Part shown: positions 51,347-60,161 of the stretch, one piece after another
How the letters are laid out: every line of letters starts with the position of its first letter
Position numbering within the stretch: position 1 is the first letter of the stretch
Assembly: GCA_015065425.1 (NCBI GenBank)
Contig: SVQH01000001.1
Coordinates: forward strand, 102,572-166,571
Direction of reading: 5' to 3'
Length of the DNA: 64,000 bases
Source of the DNA: Oscillospiraceae bacterium
GTDB lineage: Bacteria; Bacillota; Clostridia; Oscillospirales; Acutalibacteraceae
Made by a program: the position numbers and the translations under genes
Notes under the pieces: generated by a model
Seen by the model: the letters and a program-made list of their open reading frames with translations, nothing else
Told to the model about the DNA's origin: nothing
Database searches by the model: none

Positions 51347-51384
51347 AAAAGCGGACATCAGCTATTCGCCGACGCCCGCTTTTT
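51346..51384 (-). terminator. Terminator after the histidine kinase gene
   Basis: AAAAAGCGG (51346-51354) pairs with CCGCTTTTT (51376-51384); it ends minus-strand transcripts of the GT8-regulator-kinase operon before cdsA. Confidence 0.75.
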
Positions 51385-51395
51385 GATTTATATAT

Positions 51396-52442
51396 TCAAT
51401 TTCTGTTTAGTATAACGGTAAACCTACAGCCACCGCTTTCAAGATTTTCGGCATAGACCTCACCACCGAGAATTGTAACAATCCTCTTAACAAGAGCAAG
51501 CCCTAATCCGTTTCCTTCCTGCTTATGAGATGAGTCCGCCTGATAAAACTTATCAAACAAATGCTTTTTTGCTTCTTCAGTTAAGCCGGGACCGTTATCT
51601 TCAACAGTAAAGAAAATGCTGTTCTGCTCCTTAGTAAGATTGATTTTGACAGCACCGCCGTCAGGGCTAAACTTTATTGCATTTCCGATTATGTTGGACC
51701 AGATATGATAAGAAAGAGCCTCTGAACCGTAGTATTCAATTTCCTCGAGTTCAACATTCAGCTCAATGTCTTTTTCCGTCCAGCTCTGTTCAAGGGCAAC
51801 AATCGTTTCCCTTATCTGCTCATCAAGCCTGAACTTCACCTGTTTGGTCTGAATTGACTGATTTTCGATTTTTGAAAGCAGGAGAATATTGCTGACAAGT
51901 GAAGACAGCCTTTTTGTGTTGAAAAGGATTTTCTCAATGTATTCGTTTTCCACTTCGTCAATATTTTCTGTGCTTTGCAAAAGTGTTGTGTAGCCTTCGA
52001 TGGCATTTATAGGTGTTTTGAATTCGTGAGAAACATTTGAAACAAAGTCAGTCTGCAGTATTTCTGTTGAGGCAAGCTCTTTTGTCATTATATTGAATCC
52101 GGAAAACATATCTTGTATTTCAGCAGAGGTGGATTTTGTTTCAATTCTCGTGCTGAAATCACCTTCTGCAACCTTTTGCATTGCCTCTCTGAGGGTTTTT
52201 ATCGGTTCAAGAAAACGCTTCAGAATAAGTCTTGTTGCAATCATCGCAATAATAAGACAAAAAACATTCAACTGTAAAAGGAGATGAAAATTAGAGGCTT
52301 GAGGATTAACAAGTCTTATAAGATTTACAATGCCGAAGGCTACAAGCACGCTGGCAAAAACAACACAGCCAAGAATAATAGTGAGCCTCGTGTTAAGGCT
52401 TACACGGGAAAGCCTAAAACTTCTGTTTTTCTCTTTTTTCAT
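51396..52442 (-). CDS. Membrane sensor histidine kinase
   Basis: A 348-aa kinase. Two helices near residues 18-41 and 56-75 enclose only about 15 extracytoplasmic residues, so it likely senses within the membrane. Then comes HAMP (EPIKTLREAMQKVAEGDF), the H-box NVSHEFKTPINAIEGY, the N-box IWSNIIGNAIKFS, and DNGPGLTEE / GNGLGLALVKR. It overlaps the response regulator gene by 4 nt. It probably controls the lipid island; the signal is unknown, envelope stress being the usual theme for short-loop kinases. Confidence 0.9.
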   Translation of the reverse strand: MKKEKNRSFRLSRVSLNTRLTIILGCVVFASVLVAFGIVNLIRLVNPQASNFHLLLQLNVFCLIIAMIATRLILKRFLEPIKTLREAMQKVAEGDFSTRIETKSTSAEIQDMFSGFNIMTKELASTEILQTDFVSNVSHEFKTPINAIEGYTTLLQSTENIDEVENEYIEKILFNTKRLSSLVSNILLLSKIENQSIQTKQVKFRLDEQIRETIVALEQSWTEKDIELNVELEEIEYYGSEALSYHIWSNIIGNAIKFSPDGGAVKINLTKEQNSIFFTVEDNGPGLTEEAKKHLFDKFYQADSSHKQEGNGLGLALVKRIVTILGGEVYAENLESGGCRFTVILNRN

Positions 52443-53110
52443 ATCTTACTCACCTTATACCCTACACCTCTGATCGTAACAATTTTAAAATCATTGTTAT
52501 CCTTAAATCTGTCTCTGAGTCTTCCTATGTGAACATCTATAGTGTGGGTATCGCTTTCCGAATCATAGCCCCACACATCATCCATAAGCTGTTGACGGGT
52601 GAATATCCGTCCCGGGTAGGATGCCATTTTATAAAGAAGCATAAACTCCTTCTGCGGAAGCGATACACTGCCGTCAAGGGAGTGTACGGTAAAGGTATCA
52701 CATTCGAGAACAGTATCGCCTATGGTCTGCCTTCTCTCATTTATCATCTGGGCACGGCGTAAAAGAGCCTGAACACGGATAACCATTTCATTGACATTGA
52801 CAGGCTTAATCATATAATCATCCGAGCCCGACAGAAAGCCCAGACGCATATCATCAAAGGCATCCTTGGCCGTTATCATCATAACAGGTGTATTGTTGCC
52901 ATATTCACGAAGGGTACGGACAAATTCATAACCGTCCATATTCGGCATCATAACATCAGAGATTATTACATCAAAATAATCGTTTTCCATTGCGTCAAGA
53001 GCTTCCTTGCCGTCGGAAACCTCTTTGACTGCAAAGCCGTTTTTTATAAGCACATGAGCGAAAAGTCTTCTTAACTCACGGTCATCTTCAGCAATAAGTA
53101 TTTTAAACAT
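52439..53110 (-). CDS. OmpR-family response regulator
   Basis: A 223-aa regulator with a receiver domain (KILIAEDDRELRRLF; phospho-Asp in DVIISDVMMPNMDG; Lys in MITAKDAF) and a C-terminal winged helix (RQQLMDDVWGYDSESDTHTIDVHIGRLRDRF, quoted in part). Partner of the adjacent kinase. Proteins of this class bind tandem half-sites about 11 bp apart, matching the TCAAC-N6-TCAAC arrays around this island. Confidence 0.92.
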   Translation of the reverse strand: MFKILIAEDDRELRRLFAHVLIKNGFAVKEVSDGKEALDAMENDYFDVIISDVMMPNMDGYEFVRTLREYGNNTPVMMITAKDAFDDMRLGFLSGSDDYMIKPVNVNEMVIRVQALLRRAQMINERRQTIGDTVLECDTFTVHSLDGSVSLPQKEFMLLYKMASYPGRIFTRQQLMDDVWGYDSESDTHTIDVHIGRLRDRFKDNNDFKIVTIRGVGYKVSKI

Positions 53111-53149
53111 TTATAAGCATTCCTTTTGTAGGTTTATTTTTTTATTTTA

Positions 53150-54724
53150 TTATTTAATTTCAGTACTGTCAAGTTGCTTTGCCTTCTTTTTGCTGTATGA
53201 ATGGTAAATCAGTCCACCTAAAGCGGCGAGCACAATCGTAATAAGTAATATTATCAAGGATAAAGCATACTGTCCTTCAGATGCTACCTCTCCGCAAATG
53301 GTTGATGAAAACACTGACGGAAGCCGTGCAATAAAGGTCAAGAGCATAAAAGGAAACTTTTTGACAGGTGTCAGTGCAACAAAATATGTAAGTCCGTCCT
53401 TGGGTGAGCCGGGAATCAGATACAGAAAGAACAAAAGCCAATAAATGTGAGTGCTTTTATTGAAGGTATCTATGATTTTCTTATCGTTTCTCGGAAAAAG
53501 TGTATTTATAAGCTTTTTGCCTAATTTTTTTGTAAGAGCAAATATTACAAGGGTACCAAGCATATTTCCTATAACACAGTAAAACATCCCGGGGACAGCA
53601 CCCCATACATAGCCGGAACCGATTTCTAACGGCTCGGCGGGTATGAATTTAAATACAGTCTGGACAGCCCTTATCAAAATAAAAATCATTTCATCAAAGG
53701 CACCGAATTGTTCAAGCCACCCACGAAGCAAATCAGGCTCCGTTACAATTTTTGCCATTTCCTTGCCGGAGATTATATAACAAATCAACATAGCAAGAAG
53801 AAAAATCAGAACGGTCGCTATGGTAAGAGCCTGTTTTTTGTCGGGCTTTACTATTTTCCATATAGCCTTCACCTGCTTTTTCAGGCTTCGGTCGGGCTTG
53901 CCTTTTTTCTCTTTTATTTCGGGATAAAAGGCATTAAGCACACCCTTATAATCTTCTAACCACGGCTTATATTTTCCGTTATAATGAATAATTGCAGTGA
54001 CACTCTTAACACCGTCAAAATCAAAGCCGAAATTCTTGTTATAATAATTATAACTTTTTTCGTCGAGGTTATATATTCTTTCATCAAAAATGAAGATTTT
54101 ACCCGAAAACAGAATATTGATCATATCCTGGTCGCCTAAAATAAGACGTTGCAGATTCTTTTTAATTAATGACAAAACCTCTTCGACAGTACAGCTTTGG
54201 CGGATTTTTGCAACATCTATAAGCAAAACGCCCGAATTTACATAACGGCTGTGCTCGACACCGCCTATACGGGTTTTACTCAATATATTTAAAAAACCGT
54301 GCAGATGGCTGCCTGCCGCAATCATATTTTCACCCAAATCGATATTATAAAGAGAATGCAGCGGTTTGAGTATGTATATGTCAGGGTCAAGATACAGACA
54401 GCGTTCAACACTATCCGGCAAAAAATCAAAAGCAAGAAGCCGGTAAAAGGATTCCTCGGGAAGCCTTTCGAGAACGGGTGTATCGGAAAAATAATTATGC
54501 TCAATTTTAACAGGAAGAACAGTAACACCTGAACCCTCAGTTTCTTTTTCAAGTATACTAAAATCCTTTTGTGTCAAAGAGGAGTGTGCTATATATAAAT
54601 TAGTTTTATCCGAAGGATGTACACTGATGTAAGAACGAAGCATGGTGATAAGAGCTGGGAGATAATTGCTGTCAATAGTCACAAGTAAATTTATAACATC
54701 ATTGTCAGCTGATGTGTCTTGCAT
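53150..54724 (-). CDS. GT8 glycosyltransferase fused to a VTT/DedA-like membrane domain
   Basis: A 524-aa protein. Residues 1 to about 260 form a family 8 glycosyltransferase (VTIDSNYLPALITMLRSY, metal-binding YLDPDIYI near 97-104, SGVLLIDVAKIR). A membrane helix near 300 leads to a VTT (DedA/TMEM41-like) domain from about 340 (PAEPLEIGSGYVWGAVPGM, FLYLIPGSPKDGLTYFVAL). VTT proteins include lipid scramblases/flippases; the fusion suggests a glycolipid is made and moved across the membrane (inference). First gene of the operon with the two-component system. Confidence 0.85.
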   Translation of the reverse strand: MQDTSADNDVINLLVTIDSNYLPALITMLRSYISVHPSDKTNLYIAHSSLTQKDFSILEKETEGSGVTVLPVKIEHNYFSDTPVLERLPEESFYRLLAFDFLPDSVERCLYLDPDIYILKPLHSLYNIDLGENMIAAGSHLHGFLNILSKTRIGGVEHSRYVNSGVLLIDVAKIRQSCTVEEVLSLIKKNLQRLILGDQDMINILFSGKIFIFDERIYNLDEKSYNYYNKNFGFDFDGVKSVTAIIHYNGKYKPWLEDYKGVLNAFYPEIKEKKGKPDRSLKKQVKAIWKIVKPDKKQALTIATVLIFLLAMLICYIISGKEMAKIVTEPDLLRGWLEQFGAFDEMIFILIRAVQTVFKFIPAEPLEIGSGYVWGAVPGMFYCVIGNMLGTLVIFALTKKLGKKLINTLFPRNDKKIIDTFNKSTHIYWLLFFLYLIPGSPKDGLTYFVALTPVKKFPFMLLTFIARLPSVFSSTICGEVASEGQYALSLIILLITIVLAALGGLIYHSYSKKKAKQLDSTEIK

Positions 54725-54785
54725 TTTAACACCTCCGTTTAACAGTTTACTATATAAATTCTATTACTGTTTTTTCATATTAATC

Positions 54786-54818
54786 TCAACAGAACCTCAA
54801 CAATTGTTGAACTTGAAC
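54786..54818. promoter_or_regulatory. 11-bp period direct repeats between the GT8-VTT and lipid kinase genes
   Basis: TCAAC at 54786 and 54797 and TGAAC at 54808 (11-bp steps), followed by GTTGAG near 54823. It lies between divergent genes and could control both, including autoregulation of the two-component system. Confidence 0.6.
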
Positions 54819-54889
54819 TGATGTTGAGTTTATTTTTCTGTTTTATAATTCCTTATAATTAGTAAAACTCTGTCAAAAAGGAGAAAAAA

Positions 54890-55756
54890 ATGGAAAATTA
54901 TCACATACTTTATAACCCTTATGCAAACGGCGGAAAAGGCAAAGAGAAAGCCAAAGAACTCTCCCGAATGCTTGAGAGAAACATCATAGCTTATCACGAT
55001 ATGACAAAAATTGAAGACATGCAAGATTTTATAAACAGTATTGACAAGGACGAAAGCATTATCATCTGCGGCGGTGACGGTACACTCAACCGATTTGTTA
55101 ACAGGGTTGACACCGATAAAACAGAAAATGAAATTTACTGTTACTGTACGGGCAGCGGAAACGACTTTCTGAGGGATCTCGGTGCCGAAGACAGCACTAT
55201 GCCTGTACGGATAACAAAATATCTTAAAAATCTCCCTGAGGTTACTGTTAAAGGTAAAACCTATAAATTCCTCAATAATGCTTCTTTCGGTCTTGACGGC
55301 TACTGCTGTGAAGAAGCCGATAGACAAAGACGAGAAAAAGGCAAATCATCAAACTACGCACTTCTTGCCATAAAAGGTCTTTTGTACGCGTATAAGCCAC
55401 GAAACGCAACTATTATAGTTGACGGTGTTAAAAAGGAGTATAAAAAGGTGTGGCTTGCCCCCACAATGAACGGAAGATTTTTCGGCGGTGGACTGATGTC
55501 AGCGCCGGGTCAGGACAGACTTAATGAAAAGCATACCGTTTCGGTAGTTGCTATGTATAATGTGAGCAAGATAAGAGCCTTGTGTATCTTGCCGTCGATG
55601 TTCAAGGGTAAGCACGTTAAGCATACTGATATTATTGATGTCACCGAAGGCCGCGAAATCACCATCATATATGACAGACCTGCTCCGATGCAGATTGACG
55701 GTGAAACAATACCTGATGTTATAAGGTGCGATATCAAATCAGCACCAATTAAATAA
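54890..55756 (+). CDS. Diacylglycerol kinase family lipid kinase
   Basis: A 288-aa DAGK_cat protein: YNPYANGGKGKEKA at the N terminus, the nucleotide-binding GGDGTLNRFV (about 61-70) and GSGNDFLRDLG. It would phosphorylate diacylglycerol to phosphatidate (DgkB-like) or a related lipid. It feeds CdsA in the same island. An AAAAGGAG site precedes the ATG, and TATAAT boxes lie at 54844 and 54854. Confidence 0.9.
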   Translation: MENYHILYNPYANGGKGKEKAKELSRMLERNIIAYHDMTKIEDMQDFINSIDKDESIIICGGDGTLNRFVNRVDTDKTENEIYCYCTGSGNDFLRDLGAEDSTMPVRITKYLKNLPEVTVKGKTYKFLNNASFGLDGYCCEEADRQRREKGKSSNYALLAIKGLLYAYKPRNATIIVDGVKKEYKKVWLAPTMNGRFFGGGLMSAPGQDRLNEKHTVSVVAMYNVSKIRALCILPSMFKGKHVKHTDIIDVTEGREITIIYDRPAPMQIDGETIPDVIRCDIKSAPIK

Positions 55757-55800
55757 AAAAATAACTCCACGGCTTTCTGAGTCGTGGAGTTAATTCTTTT
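55754..55800. terminator. Bidirectional terminator between convergent lipid genes
   Basis: AACTCCACG (55763-55771) pairs with CGTGGAGTT (55783-55791); an A-rich left and T-rich right flank serve both strands. Confidence 0.8.
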
Positions 55801-57037
55801 ATAAGTTTTCCTTTCCCATTAAATATCTGTGTGCAACAACATATTTTATGGCTGAACGGGGAGCTTTACTGTGTATTTCATAATATGTTTTATCCGTAAC
55901 AATAAGAAGATTCATTTTAGAAGCTATGCTTATCTTTTTTATACACTCCAAAGGTATACTGTCAATGAAATCGTCACCGCTGATTTCAAGGCAGTCACCC
56001 AAAAGGACAACCTTACCGTTATCACTTTTCAGAACTCTGTTTTCATTTTCAAGGGTATATATAATTTGCTCCGAGTCGGCAAAAATCAAATCCGATGTGT
56101 TTCTCTTATTTTCGATTTCTTCTTTGAGTATGCTTTTTTGAAATTTATCCCATTCGACTATATTGTCAAAGGGCATATCCTCACTGTGCCAGAAGCCGTA
56201 ATCGTCAACCCTCGCTTTGAAATCGCATTTAGTACAGGAAAGAGTGTCACCGTGACTTTTAAGAGTACCTATTCTCTTACACTTCGGACAGGCATAAAGG
56301 ATTATTTCAGCACTTTCGGCAGGGTTTTCGGCTGAATATATCTGCGGATTGATTTTCTGTTCATCATATATATTAAAACTTAAATCTTCTTTAATATGTT
56401 CAAATATTTCGTCAACAGACATCTTTGAGAGTTCATCTCTCGAATAAACTCTGACAACCTCACCGCTGATTTTGCCACTTCGTTTATTTTCTGCCCAGCG
56501 GGGAGCCTTAAGATAACCGCCTTTGTTTCTGAATGTGACAAGAGCGCAGTTGCCGTCCTTTACCATCTGTGCATTACGCTTTGATATGTAGCCTGTTTCA
56601 CCGTTGTTGGTTTTGCCGCCCTCTATATGTATTGCAACATTAACACCTGCATTAAGATTATCCACAACCTCGTTATAAAGGGAATCAGAGCCTTTTTCAC
56701 GGTGATAAATAATGGGGGTTGCAAGAAAATTAAGCATTACACGCATAATGGGTTTTCTTGTAAGATGGTCGCTCATAACAAATCGCATAAAGTTCCTTAT
56801 ACCTGCAAGCTCTGCGGCAGCATCAAAATTGTGCCCGTGATTTGCCATAAGGATAAAGGGCTCTTCTTTTATTCTTACCTTATCACACTCAATATCGCAG
56901 ATTTTTTTAAATGCTGGGCCGATAATATTTCTTGCCGCAAAAATGATAAACTGCGAGCGACGGTATCCCTTGCGGATTTGTTTTCTCTTTTTATATTCAT
57001 TCATTTTTTCTTCCAATTCGTAAACAAGCTCTGTCAT
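55799..57037 (-). CDS. PlsC-like acyltransferase with C-terminal zinc ribbon
   Basis: A 412-aa protein. The N-terminal domain has the acyltransferase HX4D box in MANHGHNFDAA (about 66-71) and IHIEGGKTNNG in the place of the EGTR box. After about residue 245 comes a zinc ribbon (CPKCKRIG...CTKCDF) and a roughly 130-aa PH-like unknown C-terminal part. The reaction is likely acylation of lysophosphatidate or another lysolipid. The extra C-terminal region is unusual for PlsC. GGAGGTTAAA precedes the ATG, 12 bp after the patatin stop. Confidence 0.8.
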   Translation of the reverse strand: MTELVYELEEKMNEYKKRKQIRKGYRRSQFIIFAARNIIGPAFKKICDIECDKVRIKEEPFILMANHGHNFDAAAELAGIRNFMRFVMSDHLTRKPIMRVMLNFLATPIIYHREKGSDSLYNEVVDNLNAGVNVAIHIEGGKTNNGETGYISKRNAQMVKDGNCALVTFRNKGGYLKAPRWAENKRSGKISGEVVRVYSRDELSKMSVDEIFEHIKEDLSFNIYDEQKINPQIYSAENPAESAEIILYACPKCKRIGTLKSHGDTLSCTKCDFKARVDDYGFWHSEDMPFDNIVEWDKFQKSILKEEIENKRNTSDLIFADSEQIIYTLENENRVLKSDNGKVVLLGDCLEISGDDFIDSIPLECIKKISIASKMNLLIVTDKTYYEIHSKAPRSAIKYVVAHRYLMGKENL

Positions 57038-57049
57038 TTTTAACCTCCG

Positions 57050-57967
57050 TTATTTTTCGAGATATTCTTTCAGTTTTTCATAATTCCTTTTCGCATCCTC
57101 AACACCAAGAAAATATAATTCTCCCAGCTTTTCCATGTCGGGCTCAAGTCTGCCTATTGTCACAGGCTCTGAAGGGCTGATAACAAAAACTCTGCCCTCA
57201 TCACGGAGTCTGTCAAGTCTGTCGCACTGTTCATTGTAATTCACATCGTTAAAGGGAAGAACCCTCGCAAATTCGGGATAATCTTTATATATAAAGCTTG
57301 CAATTTTAACCTGCTCCGGCTTTACTTCATCAGGTTTACGAAAAGAATCCTCTCTTGTTTTAATAACAATTATCTTTTCATAGCCCTCATTTATTGCCCA
57401 GTCAAAAGGTATTTTACACACACAGCCACCGTCAAGGCAGGGAGTGCCGTCAACGGGAACGGGCTTTGAAACCAACGGCAGACTTGCCGATGCTCTTATT
57501 GCCTGCAGAAAATCAGAGCACCCGTCTCTGTCAATATATTCCTCTTTGCCTGTCAGAAGATTGGTTACAACGGCAACAATACGCTTTCTTTTGTCATACA
57601 TTCTTTCTCTGTCAAGGGGCTCAATTTTTTCAAGATCGTTATAAAGAAAGTCAAAGCCGATTATTCCGTCATTTTTCCTTATTGCCCCTAATCCTACATA
57701 ATCGCTGTTGTGACGGAAACGCAGATTTGTTCGGGCACTTCTGCCAATCTGTCCCGAAACATAATTTGCCGCATTTATTGCACCTGCCGAAACTCCCACG
57801 GTACAGCGCATATTTATACCCTGCGTCATCAGATAATCAAGAACACCCTCGGTATATACTCCTCTGAAGGCACCACCCTCAAGAACCATACAGCCTTCAA
57901 TTACACTATCAGGAGCCGTGCCGCTTAATATGTTATCTATTCCCGAATATACCTTGTTTTTCATCAT
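57050..57967 (-). CDS. Patatin-like phospholipase
   Basis: A 305-aa lipid acyl hydrolase with the oxyanion GGAFRGVYTEGVLDYL, the nucleophile elbow GVSAGAIN and the Asp dyad motif CLDGGCV. It cleaves acyl chains from phospholipids. Co-transcribed with the PlsC-like gene (12-bp gap), suggesting deacylation/reacylation remodelling. AAAGGATAAAT precedes the start. The repeat array at 58021-58056 is upstream. Confidence 0.9.
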   Translation of the reverse strand: MMKNKVYSGIDNILSGTAPDSVIEGCMVLEGGAFRGVYTEGVLDYLMTQGINMRCTVGVSAGAINAANYVSGQIGRSARTNLRFRHNSDYVGLGAIRKNDGIIGFDFLYNDLEKIEPLDRERMYDKRKRIVAVVTNLLTGKEEYIDRDGCSDFLQAIRASASLPLVSKPVPVDGTPCLDGGCVCKIPFDWAINEGYEKIIVIKTREDSFRKPDEVKPEQVKIASFIYKDYPEFARVLPFNDVNYNEQCDRLDRLRDEGRVFVISPSEPVTIGRLEPDMEKLGELYFLGVEDAKRNYEKLKEYLEK

Positions 57968-58020
57968 ATTTATCCTTTCACATATTTTTGGTTTTACTTA
58001 CCAATATTAGAGTATTATTT

Positions 58021-58056
58021 TCAACGGTTCCTCAACCTAAAATCAATTTTCGTTGA
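58021..58056. promoter_or_regulatory. 11-bp period direct repeats between the patatin and radical SAM genes
   Basis: TCAAC at 58021 and 58032, TCAAT at 58043, GTTGA at 58052; half-site spacing identical to the array before cdsA, including conserved CCTAA(A/T) linker bases. Confidence 0.65.
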
Positions 58057-58127
58057 CATTCAGTTGAATATGAATTGAAACAGCAGCTGTAAAATAAAAC
58101 CATCATAAAAAAGAAAGAACGAAAAAT

Positions 58128-59492
58128 ATGATTAACTCTTTATCCCACTCACTTCAGCGAAAAGCTGTCGGAGCTCTTGTTGATATGGCAATGAGCAAAA
58201 TAGGTAAAAACCGTGAAGAAGCACTTCTTAAAACAGTGGATATGGCAGAGCAGTTCTGGAACGGCGATTATCCGAAAGAAAAATTTGATAATGTCAGAAG
58301 CGAAATCAAAAACACCGACGGAAAATGGATGAATATTGTGAATTATCTTCTTGACGAAATCAATCCCAATGTTGCAAAAACAACCGTTCTCAACCTCGGC
58401 TACGAAGCATTTTTAAGAGGCACAAAAACCATAAGAAAAAACAGAGAGCTTCACGGCTGCAACATTCCCTGGCTTATTCTCTTTGACCCAACCTCTGCTT
58501 GTAATATGCACTGTGCAGGCTGCTGGGCAGGCACATACGGAAACAAGCATAATTTAAGCTTTGAGGATATGGATAAAATCGTAACAGATGGCAAGGAATT
58601 AGGTACATATCTCTATCTCCTTACAGGCGGCGAGCCTCTCGTAAGAAAGGATGATTTGCTTCGTCTTGCCGAAAAGCATAATGATGTCCAGTTTGCCGTT
58701 TTCACTAACTCAACTTTAATTGATGAGGCTTTCTGCAAAAAAGTTACCGAGGTCGGAAATATTGCTTTTCTTGTTTCTATTGAAGGCTCACCGGACACCA
58801 ATGATGCAAGAAGGGGTTCAGGACACTATAACGCCGTTATGACAGCTATGGAGCTTATGAAAAAGCACGGCATTATTTTCGGCACATCTATCTGCTATAC
58901 AAAAGATAATATAGAAGCTGTTACAAGCGACAGCTTTCTCACAATGCTTTCAGATATGGGTGCAAAGTTCGGGTTCTATTTCCACTATATGCCCGTAGGA
59001 AACAAAGCAGTTCCCGAGCTTATGCCTACAGCTGAACAGAGAAAATATATGATTGAACGCATAAGATACATAAGAAGTAAGGAATGTAACATTCCCTTCT
59101 TCCCAATGGACTTCCAGAATGACGGCGAATTTACCGGCGGCTGTATTGCAGGCGGCAGAAACTACTTCCATATAAATTCAGCAGGTGATGCAGAGCCTTG
59201 TGTATTTATCCACTATTCTGATTCAAACATCCACAATTCTTCGATTCTTGAGATACTGAAAAGCCCGTTATTTATGGCATATCGCAAAAATCAACCCTTT
59301 AACAGCAATCACCTCAGACCTTGCCCTATGCTTGAAAATCCCGAATGTCTGGAAAAGATAATCGCTGAAACAGGCGCAGAAAGCACAGACTTAGAATCAC
59401 CCGAAGCGGTAGAGCATCTGTGCGGTAAGTGTAAGGCTTATGCAGAAAAGTGGACTCCTTACGCTGAAGAAATATGGGATGAAACCCACTGA
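58128..59492 (+). CDS. Radical SAM protein, putative lipid-modifying enzyme
   Basis: A 454-aa radical SAM enzyme. Cys125, Cys129 and Cys132 form CNMHCAGC (CX3CX2C); TGGEPL follows for SAM binding. About 120 helical residues precede the core. The C-terminal part has GGCIAGGRNYF, AEPCVFIHY and a Cys cluster region (CPMLENPEC, CGKC) like a SPASM-type auxiliary site. The substrate is not known; its place beside pgsA and acyltransferase genes suggests a lipid, for example acyl-chain C-C coupling, which is only inference. Confidence 0.82.
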   Translation: MINSLSHSLQRKAVGALVDMAMSKIGKNREEALLKTVDMAEQFWNGDYPKEKFDNVRSEIKNTDGKWMNIVNYLLDEINPNVAKTTVLNLGYEAFLRGTKTIRKNRELHGCNIPWLILFDPTSACNMHCAGCWAGTYGNKHNLSFEDMDKIVTDGKELGTYLYLLTGGEPLVRKDDLLRLAEKHNDVQFAVFTNSTLIDEAFCKKVTEVGNIAFLVSIEGSPDTNDARRGSGHYNAVMTAMELMKKHGIIFGTSICYTKDNIEAVTSDSFLTMLSDMGAKFGFYFHYMPVGNKAVPELMPTAEQRKYMIERIRYIRSKECNIPFFPMDFQNDGEFTGGCIAGGRNYFHINSAGDAEPCVFIHYSDSNIHNSSILEILKSPLFMAYRKNQPFNSNHLRPCPMLENPECLEKIIAETGAESTDLESPEAVEHLCGKCKAYAEKWTPYAEEIWDETH

Positions 59493-59519
59493 AAATAAAT
59501 AATAAAAGAGGAAAAAGCA

Positions 59520-60161
59520 ATGAAAGAAAAACTGTCATTTTATTTTAAAAACTGGAAGACTATACCGAATCTCATCTCCTTTATAAGAATATTGCTTATA
59601 CCTGTGTTTGCCGTTTTGTTTTATAACGGTCATACGATTGCTGCAGCTGTTATTCTTGCTTTGTCGGGTCTGTCTGACCTTGTTGACGGCAAGATAGCAA
59701 GAAAGTATAATCAGATCAGTGAGCTCGGCAAAATTCTTGACCCCGTCGCCGATAAGTTGACGGTCTTTGCAATAGCAATAATACTTTATCTCAAATTCAG
59801 TAAGGCTCTGAATCCGACACTGAATGCATTTTCATGGGTGTTTCTCCTTTTCATAATCAAGGATTTTGTAATGATATTCTTTGCCTTTATTATGATTCTT
59901 CTCGGTCTTCGTCCCTGTGCTGCAGAAATTTTCGGCAAGGTTGCAACAACGGCATTTTATGTTGTAATGGTTATAATTATGGCAATCGGTCCCGAGGTAG
60001 GAGCTTTTAGAAATTTCTTCTGCTTACCCGACAGTGTGATGATGGTTCTTGTTTCAATAGCTGCAATGCTTACCTTTGTTGCCTTTTTCAGCTATTTACC
60101 TGATGTATTCAGACAATTCCGTTCACTAAAAATAGAAAAACAGGAGAAGAAAAATAACTGA
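59520..60161 (+). CDS. CDP-alcohol phosphatidyltransferase (PgsA-like)
   Basis: A 213-aa membrane enzyme with the family motif DLVDGKIARKYNQISELGK followed by ILDPVADK (DGX2ARX8GX3DX3D). It transfers phosphatidyl from CDP-diacylglycerol to an alcohol, most likely glycerol 3-phosphate; another headgroup is possible. It lies 27 bp after the radical SAM gene. AAGAGGAAAAA precedes the ATG. Confidence 0.9.
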   Translation: MKEKLSFYFKNWKTIPNLISFIRILLIPVFAVLFYNGHTIAAAVILALSGLSDLVDGKIARKYNQISELGKILDPVADKLTVFAIAIILYLKFSKALNPTLNAFSWVFLLFIIKDFVMIFFAFIMILLGLRPCAAEIFGKVATTAFYVVMVIIMAIGPEVGAFRNFFCLPDSVMMVLVSIAAMLTFVAFFSYLPDVFRQFRSLKIEKQEKKNN

